64,000 nucleotides of DNA from Ancylostoma caninum (Eukaryota > Nematoda > Chromadorea > Rhabditida > Ancylostomatidae). Under the pieces are notes generated by a model. It ran no database searches. It saw only the letters and a list, made by a program, of their open reading frames with translations, and was not told the origin of the DNA. The stretch lies in NCBI GenBank assembly GCA_037903475.1, contig JBAJFG010000187.1, positions 1,426,001 to 1,490,000 on the forward strand, given 5' to 3'. The translations under genes and the position numbers were made by a program. Positions within the stretch are counted from its first letter, which is position 1, and the number at the start of each line of letters is the position of its first letter. Below are positions 46,884-58,403 of this stretch, piece by piece.

Positions 46884-47187
46884 GTATAGATCAGTGGCGG
46901 AGCAGAGTGGTGAAGCGGGAGGTGTGCTTACTCCTCCCTTCTCCGCACCCCTCCTCCCCCCCCCCCTTCCCCTCCTTCACGATTGTGGGTCTCTGAGTTT
47001 TTGAAATTAATTCATAAAACAAATGAAAATTTGCATAAGTTGATTTTTAGTGTTTATTTTTATTGTTATCTGCAAGTAATTATTAATAGTTATTTGATAA
47101 TAAAATTAAGCGTTGATGCTTTTCCCTCACGCCCCAGTCCCCCCCCCCCTCTGGCTTGTCACTACGGCGTCCAGCACTGGTATAGAT
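46884..47187. mobile_element. hAT-type MITE, copy 3, with 8-bp TSD
   Basis: The element is 46892-47179 (288 bp) between identical GTATAGAT duplications (46884-46891 and 47180-47187). Ends are CAGTGGCGGAGCAGAG and GCGTCCAGCACTG. The right end is altered from CCGCCACTG. The interior has C runs and an AT-rich core. Confidence 0.9.
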
Positions 47188-47718
47188 GTAGGTCAATGTT
47201 CAGAAATTCAAGCGATAATCTTAGAATTTTTAAAATTTATGTGGTTACTACCGATGGTAAGATGAAACTGACCAAAAAAAACTTTGGAACCATCACAACA
47301 CCTCTGATGAGGATAATTTTTGACGAAATTTAAGGACACAATACAGTCTTCCACCATACCAACCTGGAGCAGCAGACAGAATTCCATGGATTCACAACAA
47401 GATGCCGATGGGTTCAAAGATAAACCAATATAGAAGCCATTACAAGGCTAAATAGAGAGTGAACAGCTCATTCTATGGCTTCAAAACTACCCTTATTCAG
47501 ATGGAATCCTGAATAAGCACCTCTAGTTCCACGGGAACAAGTGATCTCTTCGCCTCACGAGAAGGACAACGGGACGATTAGGCATGGAATCGGAGCAGAA
47601 GCCCCTGTCTGGTTCTCGGTCCATGAAGAAACCTTCACCTGTTGCACTTGCTGGGAAATCTGTCTATTGAGACTACCGTGGAGTGGGAGTTTATTAAGGA
47701 CCTATAAGCTGACGTATG
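47188..47718. other. Left flank of the first palindrome
   Basis: Unique-looking sequence with no supported gene. Identity to the right arm starts at 47719, so this is the outside reference for the left palindrome boundary. Confidence 0.4.
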
Positions 47719-50271
47719 AACTATTGTATCATTCATGTACTCACTGTTGTTCTTGATTTCTCACATGGGTGCAGAAGTTCTCACACAAGGCTAATCCCAT
47801 AGGATTTAATCATAGCGTTGGTGTGAGAGTGTAAAGCAAAACAGCGTGGAGTTTGCATCCTTATTAGTAAGCGTTGATCCAGATTGGTTTTTACCCAGGG
47901 TATTATCCTGTTCAGAGGTGCTCAGATATCGAATGGCTCAATTTCGTTTTTTTGGAGTGGACGTCCATGTAAGTAACACCAATGACGTCCTTGGCAGTGA
48001 AGAATAATCCTTCGCAAGTCTCACCGCATCGGACACCTGAAGAGGAAGAAGCTAGTAGATCACACAGCGAGAAACGAGCGAGAAATCAGAAAGAAATTGC
48101 GAGGCGGGAAATCAGACAGAATCCACGGAACGCACATGAATCATGTAACACGGAAGCATCGTATACAGCTAGGACACGCAAGCCTGTCCATTCATGCTTG
48201 AATTGCGCACTTTGGCGCGAAATTCAAACCGGGTTTTTTGAACATTAGTGAAGGGTTCGAGAGACGTTTCCGGAGTCCAGACATCGTGGATTGACTCGGG
48301 ATTTCGCGATCGCGCAAGAGCCACTAATGTGGTACTACGTATAATCACCGCTTGGAAAATGTCCCCAAACTCTATTACCTAGCGGAAAATATAGGATGGG
48401 AGATCTCGACTTTTATTGGACTCATCGGAAGAATTTTTCGGCCACAGGAGTCCATAAGGTTGTCCTAGTGCTCCATTTGGCGTTTCTCAGGCTTTAATCC
48501 AGTTTTTTCAGTATCTGAGTGAATTGGCTATACAATAGTGCTCCTGATCTTTAAAGAAAGGACGCGCGCGATGCGTTAAACCGTCACAAATCATCGTTCC
48601 TTCATAACATCCTTAAAATGAAACCAATTCCAATTTTTCTTCAAAATCCAAACTGTGCATTTCACGGCGAATCTTACTATGTACAAACTTTTCAACATCG
48701 TGCTTCCTACTCTGCAGAAAATACGATTAAAAATGTAGTATTTTGATGACTCTGGATTAAGGCGATTAGGTACAAGGAAGTCTGCCTAAATTTGTAGTGA
48801 CCGGTATAAAGATCAATATTGAAAATTCCTGAATCATTCGATCCGTTGTAATACAGAAAATCCATATGTTCAGAAAAAATTGGATATCCTCATTTCTAAG
48901 AAATTTTGCGACGTATTAGTTCGCCGCTCGCATCCTTTTTGCAAGGATTAGGAGCAGTATTGTAATTATATAATGTTAGGTAACACAAGTCGTCCTCTGA
49001 AAAAGCGGTACGTTTTCTGGAATTCAATAAAAGTCATGCCACAAATCAACTATTCGTCTGGGATACAAGTCACGCTCATGGGAAAACTCGTCCATTTTCG
49101 ATGAATACGTGTGAACGGCAATTGGGTGCGCGATTAAAAATTCATATATCCTCGTCGGGATTATTTATACTATACGACTAACAAATTATCAGTAATCATT
49201 AAAATATAAATAATACTAAAGGATTCCTTGAGAAGTAGGAAAGATGAATTTTTGAACTAGTCACTAAAACAGCAGTACATATGTTGGTAAAAAAGGAACG
49301 GGTAGAATAGAAATAGCAGTATTTGCTCCATAAAATTAAATACTCATACACCGAATCCCTTCCCTCTGGGCGTTCACTTCCCAAAAAAGCGCCATGTTGG
49401 AGCATCCTAGCGAAACTTTCGTCGAAAAAGACTTCAGACGTCATGATATCACTTTTTTTCAAAACATCAAACCAATAGTGCTAAGTTCCATGTTCCTAGT
49501 TCAACTCTGAGCTGCCCTTTACTCTTGTAGACAATTTAGCAACGGTGTGCCTTAGGTAAGGTAAGTAAAATAAATAAGTAAATGGAATAGAATAACTAAA
49601 ACCCCAGGCTCTCTTGCTACTTCTTCAGTGGATGTGATAATCCCTCAATTCGAATCTAAGCCGAAATTTTATGAGAAATTTCAAGGAAATCTTAGAACAT
49701 ATTGCGGTGACACCTCCTTTACACTACATAACATATCTTTACATCACTTAATTACTTCGGACACTTGTGAATTGGAGTAAGGATCCTCCTGAATTGACTT
49801 GAATTTCCTTTTGCGTTCCGATTCCTAATAAAAAAGCTACCTGAGGCATTCAACATGTCTGCGCTAAATTATATGTTCACGGGGAATCTTGCAAGATCGC
49901 GTGGAAAAATTACATGTCGTGCAGATGCCCCTCTCACTGGTCTGGTGGATTTGATTACCACTGGCCAGCCTGATTGGGAGCTGTGTGCGATGTTCGTGGA
50001 ATGGAATCCACACCGGCCTTATGAGCTTACCCACCTCGATTTCTGGTTTTTTTTTCACTAACTGAATGACACATTTTCATTCTAAACTTCTTCAGAATTA
50101 ATCTCCCATTCCATTTCTTGCGCATCATTTTTTCACATTGTTTCTCTCATTCATTTTTCCACTGTCATCACTTTTGGGTCCATGATGCTCCTAGAGAAAT
50201 AGTCTAATTTTTTTTGAAAAAAAAAATTAGAGTGGGCATCCAATATTGCACCGAAAATATGTAGTTTGCAG
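47719..50271 (+). repeat. Palindrome A, left arm (2.55 kb)
   Basis: Every position i in this arm pairs with 101913-i in 51643-54194. Open frames fall at exactly mirrored coordinates with identical translations (47982-48248 with 53665-53931; 49199-49462 with 52451-52714; 49855-50061 with 51852-52058). The only difference I found is the length of a T/A homopolymer near 50215. None of these small frames carries a recognisable domain or splice context, and several would need non-ATG starts. Confidence 0.95.
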
Positions 50272-51214
50272 ATGATATCTCGAGCAAGAATCGGATGAGT
50301 ATTTCCCGCTCTCCATATCTTTCTGATCGAACTCCAAGGAAATTTTTCTTGTTACTTCCCGAGAAAAGATCCCGAAGAAAAATCTTCCCAACTTGGCAGA
50401 GGTGGAACAAAAAACATCGCATCCACCCCCATTTTCGAAACACATAAACTGAAGTGAACTGACAGGCACAGTAATCCAATTCAATAATCCAATAGCCTCT
50501 CATCCTTCCTAACATTCGCTTAAATGACCCTTCAGTCTGTCCGGTCACATCAGCCATTCAGATGGGACCGCTCGCGAGAAGGATTCGTGACTATAGGTCA
50601 TGTCATAGATTGCATTTCTAATACAGACCTATGAGGCACTATGACATTTTTGAAATTTATTCGGAAATTAATGCATAGCGAAACGGAAAATGGCAGATCA
50701 TAAACAAACCTAAAGAAAAAATATGAAAGATATAAATGCGTCTTTTCATTCTTCCAACAACATCGAAGCGGACATTAATGTTCTGATTTTTCCGGCTCTT
50801 TTGTTTTTCCGGCGCATTTTGCTGAAACTGGAATAAATGTGAAAATAAGCTCTCTCCCTAATAAATAATAATAAATAGGCTATGCCGAGGCAAAAGAATC
50901 CTTCCGCAGACCTCGCCTTTGCAAAATTCTCTGAATTTTCTGGTCCGTAGACTATGTGAGAGTGGTAGGGATGGTTAGGTTGTATGGATTAGCCCAGGGA
51001 GGTTTCCAAGAAGTAGTGAACTTTAATGGAATATAGTCCTCGTCGAGTAATCCGCAAGAGGAAATAAAGTCCGCCAAATCGAATCCACAACCGACTCCGC
51101 GTTCAATCCTCAGACTTCTCAAGGGCAAAATATGTGAAAATGACCCGGAGTGATAACCAAATACAGTCGATGCGTAGCAAAGATGCGTATCGATTGGTAG
51201 AGAGGAGATAGAGA

Positions 51215-51245
<31 letters not shown>

Positions 51246-51642
51246 CAACGATGCGAAAAAGTGCGCAGCAATTGCAGAGAGTGACGAGGGAGGTGGGTAA
51301 AATGCACAAAGAAGATAATAGCATCAGTAGAGAGATCAATGAAAGCTCCTGGGGAGAATCCGTGGTTCCCACTTGGGCAAGATATGAAAGATTTCTCTAC
51401 TGCCAGCATTACATATTTCCTGCTAGTGGCCAGGAAGGTAAATGCTCGGAAAACTCGTCCACTCTAGAAAAGTGCAGATGAGGGTCCTACGGGAATCATT
51501 CATGAATTCAACTACAGATGAGAAAAAGAACTTTCCTGAAAGCTCGTGACTTACCAAGCGTTACTCAAAAATGAATAGTACACCATAGGTATTGAAAAAT
51601 TAATGGGATCAGTCACATGCAAGCTTTTTTTATAGCTAGGAG
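50272..51642. other. Spacer of palindrome A (1.37 kb)
   Basis: Single-copy sequence between the arms, without a supported gene. It contains a (GA)n microsatellite. The boundaries are sharp: the arms end at GTAGTTTGCAG on the left and resume at CTGCAAACTAC on the right. Confidence 0.85.
51201..51245 (+). repeat. (GA)n microsatellite
   Basis: GA-rich run within the spacer, with a pure GA stretch at its end. It creates Ser/Leu-rich reverse frames that are not genes. Confidence 0.9.
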
Positions 51643-54194
51643 CTGCAAACTACATATTTTCGGTGCAATATTGGATGCCCACTCTAATTTTTTTTTCAAA
51701 AAAAATTAGACTATTTCTCTAGGAGCATCATGGACCCAAAAGTGATGACAGTGGAAAAATGAATGAGAGAAACAATGTGAAAAAATGATGCGCAAGAAAT
51801 GGAATGGGAGATTAATTCTGAAGAAGTTTAGAATGAAAATGTGTCATTCAGTTAGTGAAAAAAAAACCAGAAATCGAGGTGGGTAAGCTCATAAGGCCGG
51901 TGTGGATTCCATTCCACGAACATCGCACACAGCTCCCAATCAGGCTGGCCAGTGGTAATCAAATCCACCAGACCAGTGAGAGGGGCATCTGCACGACATG
52001 TAATTTTTCCACGCGATCTTGCAAGATTCCCCGTGAACATATAATTTAGCGCAGACATGTTGAATGCCTCAGGTAGCTTTTTTATTAGGAATCGGAACGC
52101 AAAAGGAAATTCAAGTCAATTCAGGAGGATCCTTACTCCAATTCACAAGTGTCCGAAGTAATTAAGTGATGTAAAGATATGTTATGTAGTGTAAAGGAGG
52201 TGTCACCGCAATATGTTCTAAGATTTCCTTGAAATTTCTCATAAAATTTCGGCTTAGATTCGAATTGAGGGATTATCACATCCACTGAAGAAGTAGCAAG
52301 AGAGCCTGGGGTTTTAGTTATTCTATTCCATTTACTTATTTATTTTACTTACCTTACCTAAGGCACACCGTTGCTAAATTGTCTACAAGAGTAAAGGGCA
52401 GCTCAGAGTTGAACTAGGAACATGGAACTTAGCACTATTGGTTTGATGTTTTGAAAAAAAGTGATATCATGACGTCTGAAGTCTTTTTCGACGAAAGTTT
52501 CGCTAGGATGCTCCAACATGGCGCTTTTTTGGGAAGTGAACGCCCAGAGGGAAGGGATTCGGTGTATGAGTATTTAATTTTATGGAGCAAATACTGCTAT
52601 TTCTATTCTACCCGTTCCTTTTTTACCAACATATGTACTGCTGTTTTAGTGACTAGTTCAAAAATTCATCTTTCCTACTTCTCAAGGAATCCTTTAGTAT
52701 TATTTATATTTTAATGATTACTGATAATTTGTTAGTCGTATAGTATAAATAATCCCGACGAGGATATATGAATTTTTAATCGCGCACCCAATTGCCGTTC
52801 ACACGTATTCATCGAAAATGGACGAGTTTTCCCATGAGCGTGACTTGTATCCCAGACGAATAGTTGATTTGTGGCATGACTTTTATTGAATTCCAGAAAA
52901 CGTACCGCTTTTTCAGAGGACGACTTGTGTTACCTAACATTATATAATTACAATACTGCTCCTAATCCTTGCAAAAAGGATGCGAGCGGCGAACTAATAC
53001 GTCGCAAAATTTCTTAGAAATGAGGATATCCAATTTTTTCTGAACATATGGATTTTCTGTATTACAACGGATCGAATGATTCAGGAATTTTCAATATTGA
53101 TCTTTATACCGGTCACTACAAATTTAGGCAGACTTCCTTGTACCTAATCGCCTTAATCCAGAGTCATCAAAATACTACATTTTTAATCGTATTTTCTGCA
53201 GAGTAGGAAGCACGATGTTGAAAAGTTTGTACATAGTAAGATTCGCCGTGAAATGCACAGTTTGGATTTTGAAGAAAAATTGGAATTGGTTTCATTTTAA
53301 GGATGTTATGAAGGAACGATGATTTGTGACGGTTTAACGCATCGCGCGCGTCCTTTCTTTAAAGATCAGGAGCACTATTGTATAGCCAATTCACTCAGAT
53401 ACTGAAAAAACTGGATTAAAGCCTGAGAAACGCCAAATGGAGCACTAGGACAACCTTATGGACTCCTGTGGCCGAAAAATTCTTCCGATGAGTCCAATAA
53501 AAGTCGAGATCTCCCATCCTATATTTTCCGCTAGGTAATAGAGTTTGGGGACATTTTCCAAGCGGTGATTATACGTAGTACCACATTAGTGGCTCTTGCG
53601 CGATCGCGAAATCCCGAGTCAATCCACGATGTCTGGACTCCGGAAACGTCTCTCGAACCCTTCACTAATGTTCAAAAAACCCGGTTTGAATTTCGCGCCA
53701 AAGTGCGCAATTCAAGCATGAATGGACAGGCTTGCGTGTCCTAGCTGTATACGATGCTTCCGTGTTACATGATTCATGTGCGTTCCGTGGATTCTGTCTG
53801 ATTTCCCGCCTCGCAATTTCTTTCTGATTTCTCGCTCGTTTCTCGCTGTGTGATCTACTAGCTTCTTCCTCTTCAGGTGTCCGATGCGGTGAGACTTGCG
53901 AAGGATTATTCTTCACTGCCAAGGACGTCATTGGTGTTACTTACATGGACGTCCACTCCAAAAAAACGAAATTGAGCCATTCGATATCTGAGCACCTCTG
54001 AACAGGATAATACCCTGGGTAAAAACCAATCTGGATCAACGCTTACTAATAAGGATGCAAACTCCACGCTGTTTTGCTTTACACTCTCACACCAACGCTA
54101 TGATTAAATCCTATGGGATTAGCCTTGTGTGAGAACTTCTGCACCCATGTGAGAAATCAAGAACAACAGTGAGTACATGAATGATACAATAGTT
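51643..54194 (-). repeat. Palindrome A, right arm
   Basis: Reverse complement of 47719-50271. Its outer end, GATACAATAGTT, stops at 54194, exactly where palindrome B begins. No unique base separates the two. Confidence 0.95.
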
Positions 54195-55302
54195 ATGCAC
54201 ATGCATACATTCTAGCGAGAAATCGCTGAAAATAGCGATTTTTGAAATGTGAGACATAAACCACGCCCCCTTTGTGTCGATTTGTGCCAATTTGCCCCCA
54301 TTTTGGCTATTTTTGATTCTCTCACATACACACATACAGTGGAGACGATAGCAGTGGCCCATCCGCTGTCTCGAGGAGTACGCAACACGAACGCACCGCG
54401 CCCGAAGCAATCGGTGTCGCCTACCGCCGAATGCTATTTCTAGGCGCTTTTCATCAAACCATGACATCCTGCGCCTCCTAGCACTACACACATAGTCTAT
54501 GCGATACCCAGTCACGTTAACCATAGCGTTTCGCGAATCCCAGCCCAGGTGAAGGGTAAATTTGGGTACATTCACAACTTTAGAATAGGTAATCCTAACG
54601 TATACATATGTGCTGTGCTTCATTCCGAAACCGTATATTTTACAAATAGTCAGGCGACAAATAATTGCTCTCTCTCCAACTGTGTCGTGTGATTTACCAC
54701 TTCGTCACTTCTGTCGGAAGTTCCGCAGTGGAAACCACTCCAAAATTGGCGCACCATAGAATCTCCGTGACGTAAAATTCAGTTTCTGCATTTGTTGCAT
54801 GACTATGTATTGTTCATATTCAGTGAGTTTTCCGGAAATTTTCCGGATGCTGGAGCGGATGTTTTTTTTTCAGTTTGGACAACAGTAATTATCTAGAGGC
54901 TCTTTTGTGACGCAGACGGCGCTTCGCTTCGGAAACGCTACCTTTGAGGGACTTTGCAATATTCACCACGGCTAAGACGCTGAAAAAGAGCTCTTGTCCC
55001 TCCAAGTTCGTTCTTTGGGGCATGATCCGTCAGAATTTTTGAGCATCCTGAGGGGAACTTCTGTTTCTCGGTTGCTGAACACTCGAATAAGCAAATTTGC
55101 TTCTGCTCTTTTGCACCTGGTACAGTGACGCATTTCTCCAAAGATAGCAGTCAGCTGTAAGAAAATGCAAGTGCAATGTATGAGAAATAGAATTTCACAC
55201 AAGTGCACAAGGAGGCCGCCACAAAATTCTTGTGACGCTGTCTTGGTAGTTCATGAATTAAGCGTATGTTGCAACCCTAGGCATTTCATGTACCTGTTTC
55301 TT

Positions 55303-55355
55303 GGATCATTTTTCTGGATCATTTTTCGTGGATCATTTTTATGGATAATTTTCCC
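55303..55355 (+). repeat. 13-14-bp tandem repeat (GGATCATTTTTCTG)
   Basis: Four successive units with small changes. The mirror copy is at about 61446-61498. Confidence 0.85.
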
Positions 55356-57955
55356 ACGCTGTGTATTGTATTTCCAATGATTGTGTAACACAAAACCGTT
55401 GAAACAGCGTAAGACGTAGAGTTCAAAACCTAACCCCCCCCACTTGCCGCCATCTTCCCCTCAATTGCTGTCATCCTTCTTCAATTGTTACTAACGGGGA
55501 GATCGGGAGCTTCAGCAGCGATTGAGGGTAGGATGGCAGCAGATGGTGCACACATGATCTATAAATCAAGATATTTGAGGATCTCACAGAAAAGACTAGC
55601 GGCAGTTTTTTTTTTGGGGGGGGGGGGGTGGTAGGGGTTGTGGAGGGTTCCTGAACAAGGCGAAAATAGTACTGAGCACCCACCACTTGCACGAACGAAC
55701 GAACAACAACGGAAACACCTCATTTTTAGGCTCGTCGTAAAGTTCTGACGCTCACTGTACAAATTGAGAGTGAGCTTCCATTTCTTAACCATTGGTAGTG
55801 GCTCATAGATCCCCACGCCATTGTGATTGATGGGAAAATCCTAATTAGCACAATAGGTATGAATGAGTAATCAGTTCTCACGCTATCCCGGGGAGAAATG
55901 TCTGGATATTTTATGTTGAAAAATAATTAATTGTTTAGTTTAGAGGAATATTGAGTGGTGATCGTCTCACTTTCGGTTGGTTTCGTTAAAGAACTGGCAT
56001 CGGGGTTGTTCTAATCACTGCAGTGCCGCAGAAAATTTGCACTGTCTGCAGAAAGGGAGATGCTGAAAATTTTTGGGTGAAGGGGTGTAAATTTTGGGAA
56101 GAGGGGTGTCTCATAGCTTTGAGGTCCCATAAAGTCCTTATTCACCTGAGATAAGAATCTGACGAACGACTGGGAACCGCTGCCACAAGAGGGCCGCGCC
56201 GCGCACGCGCCGCATGCTGGGCGCGCCCGAAAAATTTCCGCCAATTGCGCGTAAGGATTTTAGCGCCAAATGCATGTGCTCCTCCCGGAGTTCCCACTGG
56301 ATTTGCCTGATTTCTACAGGCGAATCGGTCACCCGAGTTTCTAGCAGGTTAAGCAGTTCTACCCAGTGGATACATGTCAGATATGATGTAGAACTCATGA
56401 AAAGTTCGATTCTGCATGGAATATGCTTCGTTTTTGTGTAAAGACAGCGGCATTCACTCCAGCGCTGTATTGACGCGTATTCAGTGCTCAACCCAGTTGC
56501 TGGCGTTCTTGTGGCATTTCTCCCACACCATGGATTGTTTTCAAATATGAGAATATATATCTTCCCATATCCAGTAGGCGTCTATGTATCAGCAAACGCT
56601 TTTTGCGGCCTGGAAAAGCACGCGATGCGACCGCGCCGCTTGCGCTAGAATTCTCCGCGCGACATTAAATCGTAGGGTTTTCTTGAAAGTTAATTAGTCT
56701 TCTTGATAGTTAACATCAAATGGATTAGAAAACTGTCAAAAAAATCCTGATTTGCCACTATTCCAGCGCGAGCGTAGCGGCTGCGCCGCGTATTTCCCGC
56801 GTCCACCGAAAATACACCGCCTTCCACGCATTATTGAGCTAACCCAGGGTAAACGTGCTAAGACCACGAATATAGCCATTGTTAACGCTGCCGTTTATAC
56901 GTTTACCCTTGCTAATTTCAATGATGAATCCAAGCCATGGAACCTTACGTATCTCTCCTGAACCCGATCAATGACGCCATCTTTCTCGAATTTCTCGTCT
57001 AGGACTCGCCAATTTGTCGTGTGTGGACCGCTAGGGCATCAGCATGATTGCGAAAACATGTAGAGGAAATTGTTGATCGTTACGAGTTTGAACTTTTCAC
57101 TCCGAAGAGTTACTGCTCAGTTTTCCCTAGGGTTATGGTAGTGGAGGCGGATTAGAGCAGTGCATGCCGGGAGTCCACGCTACAGCGGATGTAACGCTGT
57201 GGTTTCTCCGCACTAGAACTACCTTTGTTCTCTGTTTTTTCTCTGGCTTTTCTCAGGCCGTGCCTCTTCATGAGTGCATTCGGTTAGTGCATGAGATGCT
57301 GTTGGTCTTGTGCTTTTTGCTCACATGGACCACTTGGCTTTATTTGCAGAACCTTCCTCTTCCAAATGTTTCTAGGATTCTGGACTTTAAAAGAAGCTAT
57401 TTTCACCGCCATGCAAAGAACATTCCAGAATTCTACGAAAAATTTTTACCAAATTAGGTAAAGCATGGGAATCTATTCGAGATTGATCTCTGATCTTTCA
57501 AATAAGGATTTCTCCACCATTCCATCTTTTTATGGATTTCGCTAGTGCCTCCGGGATCTATTGAATTTTCGATTTTTATGGGAAAATTCCATATAATATC
57601 TCTCTTGAATTTTCCACCTGGCATAACAGTCTCCTGAAGAGGATCAAAATAGAGAGTTCCTTCTGGATTCATCCATGACATTATTGCTGCGACTCTGTCT
57701 CACACCCTGCTTAGCCAGTCCCTTAAGACCCTCCAGTAAGGGTTGTTCCTGGAAGAACTAATTCACAGTTTTTCTTCCTTTCTATTATGCTTTGGCTCTA
57801 TTAATTAGTTCCCTCTTCGTGGATCAGCTTATCAGCTATTCCACTTCTTCGTGGCCATAGCAGATTCCAGTTGCCAAAGCTTGTAGCACGCACCACATCA
57901 TATATGATGCTGCCAACTAATTTGTCCTTGTAAAAATGCAAAGTAGTAAAAATAT

Positions 57956-58034
57956 AATGAGTGGCCACAATCCGAGCCATTCGATTTCATTTTCACTCTG
58001 CCATACCCCGAACAGTTTGGATTGGGCCACTCAT
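57956..58034. repeat. Hairpin inside the palindrome B arm
   Basis: AATGAGTGGCCACAATCC and GGATTGGGCCACTCATT pair almost perfectly around about 44 bases. The mirror copy is at about 58763-58841. It may be a small MITE carried by the arm. Confidence 0.7.
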
Positions 58035-58066
58035 TCTCTACTTTACTAGTTTTCACTACCACGGCA

Positions 58067-58230
58067 AATTAGTTGGCAGGCACTCTGATTGTCTGCGCAT
58101 CCACACATTCCATTTCATTCTTCCCATTTTCCGTGAACTCTTGTTGCTAATTAGTTGACATGCACTCTGATTGTCTGCGCATCCACACATTTCTTTTCAT
58201 TCTTCTCATTTTTCTGTGAATTCCTGTTGC
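58067..58230 (+). repeat. 82-bp direct duplication in the palindrome B arm
   Basis: Units at 58067-58148 and 58149-58230 share AATTAGTTG, CACTCTGATTGTCTGCGCAT and CCACACATT, with several substitutions. The mirror copy is at 58567-58730. This older divergence is preserved identically in both arms. Confidence 0.85.
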
Positions 58231-58393
58231 TTCTTGTTCTAACTTGTTGAAGCAGGAGTTAAGGATTCAGGTAGGTGTGGTGTTTGTTTGCAGCCATCGT
58301 TATTCAGTGGATATATTTCTGGATGCGAATGCTGCACATTTTGTATAGACGACGTTTCCTAGAATTTCTTCCCTATTTGTAGTTTTGGTTGGA

Positions 58394-58403
58394 AACTTTT
58401 ATA
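58394..58403. other. 10-base loop at the centre of palindrome B
   Basis: AACTTTTATA separates ...GGTTGGA from TCCAACC.... These are the only unpaired bases at the centre of an inverted repeat of about 8.4 kb. Confidence 0.95.

Larger units (their letters stand above)
54195..58393 (+). repeat. Palindrome B, left arm (4.2 kb)
   Basis: Pairs with 58404-62606. The coordinate sum is 116801 outside a G homopolymer near 55615 and 116797 inside it, so the arms differ only in homopolymer length as far as I could check. Small mirrored frames include 57164-57457 with 59340-59633 (97 aa, two hydrophobic stretches) and 57454-57681 with 59116-59343 (75 aa). I recognise none as a family and splice signals are absent. 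It holds a small 13-14-bp tandem repeat and an 82-bp duplication. Confidence 0.95.

Noticed and set aside
54111..54623. 170-codon minus frame and its 188-codon mirror at 62178-62744
   Set aside because: The first crosses the palindrome A/B junction and the second runs into the hAT MITE. The shared part has no recognised domain, so the length is accidental.
57164..57457. 97-codon frame with two hydrophobic stretches (mirror at 59340-59633)
   Set aside because: It has an ATG and looks membrane-like, but there are no splice acceptors or poly(A) signal in support and no family I recognise. Left as unproven.
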